6,422 nucleotides of DNA, from NCBI GenBank assembly GCA_016201645.1, contig JACQCL010000008.1:1-6422 (forward strand). The letters run 5' to 3'. Made by a program: the position numbers and the translations under genes. The number at the start of each line of letters is the position of its first letter. Positions within the stretch are counted from its first letter, which is position 1. The notes under the pieces were generated by a model. That model was not told the DNA's origin and made no database searches. It saw only the letters and a program-made list of their open reading frames with translations. Source of the DNA: Candidatus Rokuibacteriota bacterium (GTDB lineage: Bacteria; Methylomirabilota; Methylomirabilia; Rokubacteriales; CSP1-6). Shown here piece after piece: positions 1 through 5,372 of this stretch.

Positions 1-258
1 ACGGACGTCGTACTTGTCGAAGTCGAAGTGGATGTCCGTGAGCGTCGCCTGAGGCGTGAACTCCTTCAGGGCCGGCGGGGTGCCCGGCGCCGCGCCGGGT
101 CCGCCCCCGGGGCCGCCCCCGGGAGCCCCGGGCGCCGGGGCCCCGGGCGCCGGAGCGGCGGCCGTCGTTGTGGCCGGTCTCTTCGGGCACCCAACGAGAA
201 AGAGTGCCAGGACCAGCACGGAGAAAATTGCCACGAACTGCCACCTACGGTGCCCCAT
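1..258 (-). CDS. pal: Peptidoglycan-associated outer-membrane lipoprotein Pal, N-terminal 86 residues (cut by window edge)
   Basis: Pal is an outer-membrane lipoprotein whose C-terminal OmpA-like domain binds peptidoglycan and, alternately, TolB. The visible part begins with a basic n-region and a hydrophobic stretch (about residues 7-22), followed by the lipobox L21-V22-G23-C24. Cys24 is the expected lipidation site for Lgt, which is also encoded in this window. Residue +2 is Pro, not Asp, so by the proteobacterial sorting rule it should go to the outer membrane. Residues 28-62 are a low-complexity Ala/Pro/Gly linker. The OmpA-like domain then opens with the Pal-typical I-H-F-D-F-D-K-Y-D (76-84), and the gene runs off the window at residue 86. 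The ATG is preceded by an AAAGGAGG Shine-Dalgarno at 269-276 with a 10-base spacer. It follows tolB by 63 bases, in the standard Tol-Pal order. The peptidoglycan-binding residues are outside the window and cannot be checked. Confidence 0.93.
   Translation of the reverse strand, partial: MGHRRWQFVAIFSVLVLALFLVGCPKRPATTTAAAPAPGAPAPGAPGGGPGGGPGAAPGTPPALKEFTPQATLTDIHFDFDKYDVR
101..155. repeat. Short tandem duplications in the pal linker (12-bp x2, then 15-bp x2)
   Basis: Two adjacent in-frame tandem duplications lie in the linker of pal. A 12-bp unit (CCGCCCCCGGG plus one base) occurs at 101-112 and 113-124. A 15-bp unit (CCCCGGGCGCCGG plus two bases) occurs at 126-140 and 141-155. Read on the coding strand they give Pro-Gly-Gly-Gly twice and Ala-Pro-Ala-Pro-Gly twice. 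They are nearly pure G+C and prone to slippage, so linker length may vary between strains. Confidence 0.75.
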
Positions 259-321
259 GATGTCGCTTCCTCCTTTCGCGCGGTGAATTGGGTTGATCAC
301 AGAATGCCTTGCTTGATGCTA

Positions 322-1656
322 TCACGGGAGGCGCGGAGACCACGAAGGACTTGTGAGCTCCCCGCCCCCTCGGGTGAGGAGCCGCTGCTCGGAGCCGTCG
401 GCCAGCATGGTGAAGAGCTGCCAGCTGCCGAGCCGGTTGGACTGGAAGACGAGGTGGCGGCCGTTGGGGGCCCAGGAGGCGCTCTCGTTCGACCCCGGCC
501 CGGCGGTGAGCCGCCGGGCATTCGAGCCGTCGGCGTTCACCACCCAGATATCCTGGTTTCCCTGGCGCGAGGTGTAGGCGATCGCGTCGCCCTTGGGAGA
601 CCAGCGGGGCTGCGTGTTAAATCCCGCGAAGGTCAGTTGCCGGACGTTGGCCCCCTCGGCATCCATGACGAAGACCTGGGCGGTGCCCGTGCGGTCTGAG
701 ATGAAGGCGATCTCCCGGCCGGTCGGCGACCAGGTGGGCTCGGTGTCGATGGCCGGGTGATTCGTGAGGCGTCGCGTAGCGCCCGTCGCCACGTTGAGCA
801 GGTAGATCTCCGGGTTCCCGTCTTTCGAGAGCGTGAGCGCCACAAACCGGCCATCGGGGCTCCAGGCCGGCGACGTGTTGATGCCGAGAAAGCCGGAGAG
901 GAGCTGGATCGGCCGTCGCTCGAACGGGAAGAGGCGGTAGAGGTAAGGGTATCCCCGCATGTACGAGGTGAAGGCCAGCGAGCGGGCGTCGGGGCTCCAG
1001 GCCGGCGAGAGGTTGATCGAGTTGTTGGCGGTGAGGCGCGTGGGCGCCGCCCCGTCGTAGTCCATGGCGTACAACTCCTTCGAATCCGACGCGCTACTCG
1101 CGTAGGCGATCTTGGTGTCGGCGATGCCCGGCTCGCCCGTGAACTGATAGACGACCTCATCGGCGATCTTGTGGGCCAGACGGCGACCCTCGGTGGCGCG
1201 GAGCTCGAAGCGTTTGGAGGCAATGAGCCGCTGGTCGGGGCTGGTCAGGTCGTAGAGCCTCATTTCGGCCTCGGCGCGCTCGCCCCGGAGGGCCAGAAGC
1301 CCGTGGAGGGCGGCGTGGGCACCGGAGGCGGCGAACTCCTTCAGCATGGTCTTGGTCGCCTCCGGGTCGGCGGCCGGAAAGGGGGGAGTGCCTGACACGA
1401 CGCTGAAGAGCGCCGAGAACCCGAGGTCGGCCGCAGTCACTTCAGGGATTTTTTTCGCCAGCCCCTGGGAGTCCTTGCCCGCCAGGAGCGTGAATTCGGG
1501 GATCGCGATATTGAGCTTCTTGCTGCCCCCGGCCATGACGTTGAGAAAGACGTCCACTCCCTGGGAGTGGGAAGGCAGGGGGGTGAGCAGAAGCCCGCCG
1601 AGGGCGAGGGCCCACACCCGGGCCAGCAGGAGCAGGAGGGGCCGGGGATGGGTCAC
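322..1656 (-). CDS. tolB: Tol-Pal system protein TolB, periplasmic beta-propeller
   Basis: TolB is the soluble periplasmic component of Tol-Pal. It binds Pal and, through its N-terminus, TolA. The 444-residue product is close to the usual length of about 430. It has a Sec signal peptide (residues 1 to about 31, a leucine/alanine-rich core ending near S-H-S-Q-G). An N-terminal alpha/beta domain follows (about 35-180), with TolB-typical features such as K-L-N-I-A-I-P (47-53), A-A-D-L (75-78), R-L-Y-D (133-136), A-H-K-I-A-D (161-166) and T-G-E-P-G-I (173-178). A propeller of PD40-type repeats comes next, with W-S/A-P tryptophans at about 220, 265, 309, 352, 395 and 439, a period of 43-45 residues. 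The chain ends just after the sixth, as TolB proteins commonly do. The start is GTG, preceded by GGAG at 1665-1668 with an 8-base spacer. That ribosome site overlaps the stop codon of the upstream TolA-like gene, so the two are probably coupled. Confidence 0.95.
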   Translation of the reverse strand: MTHPRPLLLLLARVWALALGGLLLTPLPSHSQGVDVFLNVMAGGSKKLNIAIPEFTLLAGKDSQGLAKKIPEVTAADLGFSALFSVVSGTPPFPAADPEATKTMLKEFAASGAHAALHGLLALRGERAEAEMRLYDLTSPDQRLIASKRFELRATEGRRLAHKIADEVVYQFTGEPGIADTKIAYASSASDSKELYAMDYDGAAPTRLTANNSINLSPAWSPDARSLAFTSYMRGYPYLYRLFPFERRPIQLLSGFLGINTSPAWSPDGRFVALTLSKDGNPEIYLLNVATGATRRLTNHPAIDTEPTWSPTGREIAFISDRTGTAQVFVMDAEGANVRQLTFAGFNTQPRWSPKGDAIAYTSRQGNQDIWVVNADGSNARRLTAGPGSNESASWAPNGRHLVFQSNRLGSWQLFTMLADGSEQRLLTRGGGELTSPSWSPRLP

Positions 1657-1660
1657 GGGA

Positions 1661-2491
1661 TCAGCTCCGATCCCGTTCGAAATCGAAGCCGAAGTGGACC
1701 CGGAGCGACTGGGCCTGGAATTCTTGCGGCAAGGGCGGGAACGGGGCTGCGTCCATCACCGCCCGAAGGGCGGACTGGTCGTACAAGGCGTTCCCCGAGC
1801 TCTTTTCCACCTCAGGGGTGGCGATCTGGCCGTCCCGGGAGATTTCGAAGAGCACCACGACGCGCAACCCGCGCTCGGCAGTCCGGGCGGGGTGGACCCA
1901 CTTCTCACTCACCTTCTGCTGGATTTGCCTCAGGTAGTACGTGAACGGGAAGTCGGAAACGTCGAGCGACAGCGAGGCCACCCCGGCCGGCGAGCCGCTG
2001 GGGCGTCCCAGGGGAACGGGGGCCACGGCCGCCCGGGCCTCGTCGGTGGCGGGGCCGGGGCTCTCGGTCCGGGGCGCAGAGGGAGCCGGGCTCGGGCGGC
2101 GCTCAGAGGGGGCGGCCAGAGGCGGCAGTTCCTTTTCCCCCGGGCGTGGCAGGGCGGGCTGCCGGCTGGCGCGGGCTTCGGGCAGGGACGGTTCGGATGG
2201 CTTGGCGGGCGTGGCCGGAGCCTCCTTTAAGGCGGCGTCGGGAGTGCTCCGCCCAGGCTCCGCTCGGGGCGGAAGACTCGGGGCCACGCTTCGGCCGGCC
2301 GGCGAGCCAAATTGAGAGACGGCGGGCACCAAGTTGACGACGTACACCTTGGAGGCGTTCCACTGGCTCCAGGCCGCCAGCAGGAGGGCCGCGAAGAGCG
2401 TCACGTGGCCGACCGCGGACACCGTCATACCGAACAGGGGGAAGGACCCGCCGCGGAGCGCCGGGCCCAGTAGGCGCCTCCAGGGATTCAT
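1661..2491 (-). CDS. tolA: TolA-position protein with TonB-type C-terminal domain
   Basis: This 276-residue protein probably does the TolA job, linking the TolQ-TolR motor to TolB/Pal across the periplasm. It has a short basic cytoplasmic N-terminus and one transmembrane helix (about 22-42) containing S25-x-x-x-H29, the Ser/His pattern that TonB and TolA use to contact their proton-channel partners. A proline/alanine-rich, charged linker follows (about 63-175). The C-terminal domain (about 180-276) looks like the TonB family: Y-Y-L-R-Q-I, W198, then a G-x-L-R-V-V-V-L-F-E-I strand, S-R-D-G (218-221), and S-S-G-N with A-L-R-A-V. The linker lacks the long Ala/Lys/Glu helix of enterobacterial TolA. 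The ATG at 2491 is chosen because TTGGAG (2498-2503) lies 6 bases upstream. A longer reading from TTG at 2503 has no ribosome site and its TTG is part of this one. The tolQ-tolR/tolB-pal context argues for TolA, but a TonB role cannot be excluded. Confidence 0.83.
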   Translation of the reverse strand: MNPWRRLLGPALRGGSFPLFGMTVSAVGHVTLFAALLLAAWSQWNASKVYVVNLVPAVSQFGSPAGRSVAPSLPPRAEPGRSTPDAALKEAPATPAKPSEPSLPEARASRQPALPRPGEKELPPLAAPSERRPSPAPSAPRTESPGPATDEARAAVAPVPLGRPSGSPAGVASLSLDVSDFPFTYYLRQIQQKVSEKWVHPARTAERGLRVVVLFEISRDGQIATPEVEKSSGNALYDQSALRAVMDAAPFPPLPQEFQAQSLRVHFGFDFERDRS

Positions 2492-2497
2492 CGGATA

Positions 2498-2503
2498 CTC
2501 CAA
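2498..2503 (-). promoter_or_regulatory. Shine-Dalgarno that decides the tolA-like start
   Basis: TTGGAG lies 6 bases before the ATG at 2491. The alternative TTG start at 2503 is the first three bases of this motif, and nothing resembling a ribosome site precedes it. The shorter 276-residue reading is therefore preferred. Confidence 0.7.
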
Positions 2504-2520
2504 GACCGCGCTGCTGATGC

Positions 2521-2958
2521 TCAGCGTCCCCGGGCGGAGGGCTCGGTCACCATCCCCAGTTTCTCCACGCCCGCCCGCCGCACCCGATCCATCGTCTCCA
2601 CGACGAAGCCGTAGGCCAGCGTCTGGTCGGCCTTGAGGTAGAGGGTCTTGTCGGTGCGGTTCTTGAAGATGTCGCGGAGCTGCGCGTCGAGTCCTGCGAG
2701 CGGCACGGCCCTGTCGTTGAGATAAACGACTTGGTCCTTCGTTAGAGTGAGGACCATGCGTTCCTCGACGGCGGTGGGCCGGGAGCTGGTTTTAGGAAGG
2801 TTCACGTCGATGCCCCGGTACATCATGGGGGCCGTGAGCATGAAGATCAGCAGGAGGACGAGGATCACGTCCACCAGCGGAATAATATTGATCTCCGACA
2901 GCGACGCGCCGATGCGGCGGCTTCTCTCCCCGCCGGTAGGCTCCAGATTAAAGGCCAT
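2521..2958 (-). CDS. tolR: Tol-Pal motor protein TolR (ExbD/TolR family)
   Basis: TolR is the single-span inner-membrane subunit that works with TolQ to convert proton flow into force on the TolA-type protein. The 145-residue product has the family layout: a charged cytoplasmic N-terminus and one transmembrane helix (about 25-44) carrying the invariant proton-path aspartate D30 within I-N-I-I-P-L-V-D. A periplasmic domain follows. It ends with family-typical L-Y-L-K-A-D, then Y-G-F-V-V-E-T-M-D and a G-V-E-K-L-G-M-V-T-E-P segment. The ATG lies inside the end of tolQ, an 11-base overlap, and there is no good Shine-Dalgarno. Translation probably depends on ribosomes ending tolQ. ExbD is the only real alternative, and the tolB-pal neighbourhood favours TolR. 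Confidence 0.93.
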   Translation of the reverse strand: MAFNLEPTGGERSRRIGASLSEINIIPLVDVILVLLLIFMLTAPMMYRGIDVNLPKTSSRPTAVEERMVLTLTKDQVVYLNDRAVPLAGLDAQLRDIFKNRTDKTLYLKADQTLAYGFVVETMDRVRRAGVEKLGMVTEPSARGR

Positions 2959-3688
2959 CTTTCGCAGGTCTCGAGGTCTTCGGTGCCGGTCGGCAAAAGA
3001 GGTTCAGCAGATCGAGGGAGAACCCCTCCATTTCTGCGGCCCAGTACTTCACCCGATTGACGAAGAAGTTGTACGCGATGACGGCGGGGATGGCGGCCCC
3101 GAGGCCGGCGGCCGTGGCGATCAGCGCCTCGGAGATTCCCGGCGCCACCACCGCGAGGCTCGCCGAGCCCTGCTGGCCGATGCCGCGGAACGACTCCATG
3201 ACCCCCCACACCGTCCCGAACAGCCCGATGAACGGCGAGGCGCTGGCGGTCGTCGCGAGAAACGGCAGGTAGCGCTCCATCCGGGCGATCTCCCCCGACG
3301 CCGCGCGCCGCATCGCGCGGTTGGCCGCCTCGAGCCGCTCGGCCGGAAGCCCCTCTTCCAGATCGTCGAGGATCTGGTCCACCATCTCCGGAAGCGGGTT
3401 GGCGCCCCCGAGCTCCTGGTAGGCGGAGGTGTAGAGTTGGGCCAGCGGGCTGTCGCGGTGTTTTCTTGCCGCCCCGTACACGACGGAGAACCGCCGCCCC
3501 TCCCGGAACGCCCGGAGGAAGCGCATGCTCTCCAGGCGAACGCGACGGAACTGCCACCATTTCTCGATGATCAGGGCCCAGCAGACGATGGAGAAGATCG
3601 CGAGCACGATGAGGACGAACTTCGCGACGGGGCCGGCGTTGAGGACCAGATCCAACACGCCGATGGTCATTGCTCCGTTGGTCGGCAC
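2948..3688 (-). CDS. tolQ: Tol-Pal motor protein TolQ (ExbB/MotA family proton channel)
   Basis: TolQ is the three-span inner-membrane stator of the Tol-Pal motor. The 246-residue product has a first membrane helix at about 20-42 and a large cytoplasmic loop (about 45-138). Helices follow at about 141-165 and 182-209. The family signature runs through A-T-T-A-S-A-S-P-F-I-G-L-F-G-T-V-W-G (145-162), and A-T-A-A-G-L-G-A-A-I-P-A (191-202) marks the third helix. The GTG start at 3688 is preferred because AAAGGAG lies 6 bases upstream. An internal ATG six codons later has its GGAG only 2 bases away, which is too close. It is the first gene of the operon, just downstream of a strong promoter, and overlaps tolR by 11 bases. 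No ybgC lies between promoter and tolQ, unlike the enterobacterial operon. Confidence 0.95.
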   Translation of the reverse strand: MPTNGAMTIGVLDLVLNAGPVAKFVLIVLAIFSIVCWALIIEKWWQFRRVRLESMRFLRAFREGRRFSVVYGAARKHRDSPLAQLYTSAYQELGGANPLPEMVDQILDDLEEGLPAERLEAANRAMRRAASGEIARMERYLPFLATTASASPFIGLFGTVWGVMESFRGIGQQGSASLAVVAPGISEALIATAAGLGAAIPAVIAYNFFVNRVKYWAAEMEGFSLDLLNLFCRPAPKTSRPAKDGL

Positions 3689-3731
3689 ACAAGACTCCTT
3701 TTCGTGGGGAGGTGCGGGGGAATCTTTTTCA

Positions 3732-3761
3732 ACTATACCGAAGGGCTGCGAACGGTGTCAA
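3732..3761 (-). promoter_or_regulatory. Sigma70-like promoter of the tolQRAB-pal operon
   Basis: On the minus strand a perfect -35 box TTGACA (3756-3761) is followed after 18 bases by the -10 box TATAGT (3732-3737, five of six matches). Transcription should begin near 3725, giving a leader of about 37 bases that contains the tolQ Shine-Dalgarno AAAGGAG. Position, strength and orientation fit a main promoter for the whole left cluster. Confidence 0.8.
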
Positions 3762-3765
3762 TCAA

Positions 3766-3789
3766 TTTTGCCCCAAAAATCGCGGTTTT
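3766..3789. promoter_or_regulatory. Overlapping dyad sequences between the two divergent -35 boxes
   Basis: The 30 bases between the two -35 boxes are AT-richer than the surroundings and contain two inverted repeats. TTTTG-CCC-CAAAA (3766-3778) is perfect over 5-bp arms. AAAATCGCGGTTTT (3776-3789) is a 14-bp palindrome with a single mismatched pair. Either could be an operator acting on both promoters, or the A/T tracts could serve as UP elements. No regulator family can be named from these sequences. Confidence 0.35.
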
Positions 3790-3791
3790 CG

Positions 3792-3821
3792 TTGACAGAG
3801 CAGGGTTTCGGGCCGTATAAG
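3792..3821 (+). promoter_or_regulatory. Sigma70-like promoter of the lolA-like/lgt operon, predicting a leaderless mRNA
   Basis: TTGACA (3792-3797) and TATAAG (3816-3821, five of six matches) are separated by 18 bases. Transcription would be expected about 7 bases after the -10 box, at or next to 3828, which is the first base of the GTG start codon. The AAGGAG that looks like a Shine-Dalgarno (3819-3824) overlaps the -10 box and would not be in that transcript. Confidence 0.7.
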
Positions 3822-3827
3822 GAGATC

Positions 3828-4586
3828 GTGCGACGACCCACGGCCTGTCTGACGCTTCTGGGCATGGCTCTATTCGGCGGAAGCGCCGCGGCCGAGGACG
3901 CGCGCCTCGCGGTGGAGCAGTTCGTGTCCCGGCTCAGCGAGGTCAGCGTGTCGGACATGGTCGTGAGTCAGACCTTGACGCTTTACGATCCCCAGGACTC
4001 CCGTCAGCAGGTGATGGGAGAGCAGCGGCTCAGCATCAAGCTGCCGGCCCGCCAGCGCCTCGAGACCGACCTTGCCGGCGAGCGCGAGGTCCAGCTCCTG
4101 AGCGGCGATCGGCTGGTGATCCAGCGCGGCGGGAAGATTTTCGAGGCCCCGCCCGTGGAGCGCGCCCGGCAGCGGGCCCACACCCTTTTTCCGTTCCGCC
4201 GCACGGCCGCCGACCTCCTGGTTGAGTGGCAGAGCCTCGGTGTCCGCACCGACGTGACCCAGATCGTGAGGGTTGGAGGGCGCGCCGTGACAGTCATCGG
4301 TGCTCTCCAGGGTGACAGGACGAGCCCGGCGGTCTGGCTCGATCCCGATTACGGGGTCGTCCGCTTCGTTGCGCGGGAGGACGTCCGGGGCCGCCCCAAG
4401 CTGCTCGACCTCGCCTTCTCGGAGCACCGGAAGGTGGCGGCCGGCTTCTTTTATCCCTTCCGGCAGGAGATTTTCCTTGATGGCAAGCTCCTCTCCGTCA
4501 CGCGGGTCCGCAGCGTGGACGTGAACGTCGGGTTGCCGGACTCCCTCTTCGATACGGACGCCTTGCTCGAGGGACCTTCGCGGTAG
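3828..4586 (+). CDS. Secreted LolA-like protein (outer-membrane lipoprotein-sorting family)
   Basis: The 252-residue product has a signal peptide (basic R2-R3, hydrophobic core about 6-18, likely cut after A20-A21-A22) and should act in the periplasm. The mature part resembles the LolA/LolB-like half-barrel, which binds lipoprotein acyl chains. Repeated amphipathic strands at about 44-105 include a G-E-Q-R-L-S-I-K-L strand. A later half has P-A-V-W-L-D-P-D-Y-G (167-176), L-D-L-A-F-S-E-H-R (193-201), F-Y-P-F-R-Q-E-I (208-215) and a terminal V-D-V-N-V-G-L-P-D-S-L-F-D. These resemble the outer-membrane lipoprotein-sorting family, though no short invariant motif proves it. E. coli LolA is shorter, at about 203 residues. 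GTG at 3828 is chosen because it gives a proper signal peptide. The ATG at 3864 would destroy it, and upstream extension runs through the promoter. Its stop overlaps the lgt start by one base, supporting a role in lipoprotein biogenesis. A carrier for another lipid is possible. Confidence 0.62.
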   Translation: MRRPTACLTLLGMALFGGSAAAEDARLAVEQFVSRLSEVSVSDMVVSQTLTLYDPQDSRQQVMGEQRLSIKLPARQRLETDLAGEREVQLLSGDRLVIQRGGKIFEAPPVERARQRAHTLFPFRRTAADLLVEWQSLGVRTDVTQIVRVGGRAVTVIGALQGDRTSPAVWLDPDYGVVRFVAREDVRGRPKLLDLAFSEHRKVAAGFFYPFRQEIFLDGKLLSVTRVRSVDVNVGLPDSLFDTDALLEGPSR

Positions 4587-5368
4587 TGTTTCAATCGCCG
4601 GGATCCATCGCCCTTCAGATCGGGCCGCTGGCCATCCGCTGGTACGGCGTCCTGATGGCGACCGCCATGGCGGTGGGGCTCTGGCTCGCCTACCGCGACG
4701 CCCGCCGGCGGGGGGTGGATCCGGAGGAACTCCTTCGGGCCTCGGAGCTTGCGCTCCTGGGCGCGCTCGTCGGGGCGCGGCTCTACTACGTGGCGTTCAC
4801 CTGGGACTACTACGGGCGCTTCCCGCTGAAGATCTTCGCGGTCTGGGAGGGCGGCCTCGCCATCCATGGCGGGATTCTGGGCGGGCTCCTCCTCGGCGGG
4901 GGCTACGCCTGGTGGCGCCGCCTGCCGCTGGCCCGCTACCTCGACATCGTCGCCCCGAGCCTGGCCCTGGGACAGGCGATCGGCCGCTGGGGGAACTTCT
5001 TCAACGAGGAGGCGTTCGGCACTCCGACCTCGCTCCCCTGGAAGCTCTTCATCTCCCCGCCGCATCGCCCGCTGTTCTACGCTCAGGAGGAATTCTTCCA
5101 CCCCACGTTCCTGTACGAATCCCTCTGGGACCTCCTGGTCTTCGGCCTGCTCGTCTGGGCGTTGAGAGACCGGGTCGAACGCGCGCCGTCGTGCCTCTTC
5201 TGGATCTACGTCGGGCTCTACTCCGTGGGCCGGCTCTTCGTCGAGGGGCTCAGGACCGACAGCCTCATGCTCGGCTCCATCCGCGTGGCCCAGCTGGCGA
5301 GCGGGGTCGGGATCGCCCTGGCCGTCATCGTGGTTCCGATTCTCCTCAAGCGCTCCCGCGCCGCGTAG
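4586..5368 (+). CDS. lgt: Phosphatidylglycerol-prolipoprotein diacylglyceryl transferase Lgt
   Basis: Lgt moves the diacylglyceryl group of phosphatidylglycerol onto the lipobox cysteine of prolipoproteins, the first step of lipoprotein maturation, in the inner membrane. The 260-residue, multi-span product carries the key family residues: Y20 (W-Y-G), H94 in A-I-H-G-G, the signature G-R-W-G-N-F-F-N-E-E at 133-142 with R134, N137, N140 and E142, G145, H-P-T-F-L-Y-E (172-178), and R216/E220 in G-R-L-F-V-E. By my alignment these match E. coli H103, R143, N146, E151, R239 and E243. Nothing essential looks missing. The GTG start shares its first G with the TAG stop of the upstream gene (TAGTG), and no clear Shine-Dalgarno precedes it, so translation is probably coupled. 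Pal, encoded in the same window, is an evident substrate. Confidence 0.97.
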   Translation: MFQSPGSIALQIGPLAIRWYGVLMATAMAVGLWLAYRDARRRGVDPEELLRASELALLGALVGARLYYVAFTWDYYGRFPLKIFAVWEGGLAIHGGILGGLLLGGGYAWWRRLPLARYLDIVAPSLALGQAIGRWGNFFNEEAFGTPTSLPWKLFISPPHRPLFYAQEEFFHPTFLYESLWDLLVFGLLVWALRDRVERAPSCLFWIYVGLYSVGRLFVEGLRTDSLMLGSIRVAQLASGVGIALAVIVVPILLKRSRAA

Positions 5369-5372
5369 CGCC

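Noticed and set aside
259..321. Possible promoter or terminator between tolB and pal
   Set aside because: I saw only the strong pal ribosome site. No convincing -35/-10 pair or stem with a T-run is present in the 63-base gap.
1346..2230. Plus-strand reading frame (294 codons) across the tolB/tolA-like junction
   Set aside because: It is antisense to the tolB signal region and the proline-rich TolA linker, and its glycine/arginine-rich composition simply mirrors that GC-rich DNA.
3691..3720. Hairpin in the tolQ leader pairing CTCC with the GGAG of the ribosome site
   Set aside because: Only four base pairs around a 9-base loop could form, which is too weak to support a regulatory claim.
2747..3820. 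Long plus-strand reading frame (357 codons) antisense to tolQ and tolR
   Set aside because: It lies opposite two genes with clear family motifs, its translation is arginine- and glutamate-rich low-quality sequence, and long antisense frames are expected at this GC content.
3525..3827. N-terminal extension of the LolA-like gene back to an ATG at 3525
   Set aside because: The extension would run through both divergent promoters and into tolQ, and would bury the signal peptide inside the protein. The GTG at 3828 gives a normal exported protein.
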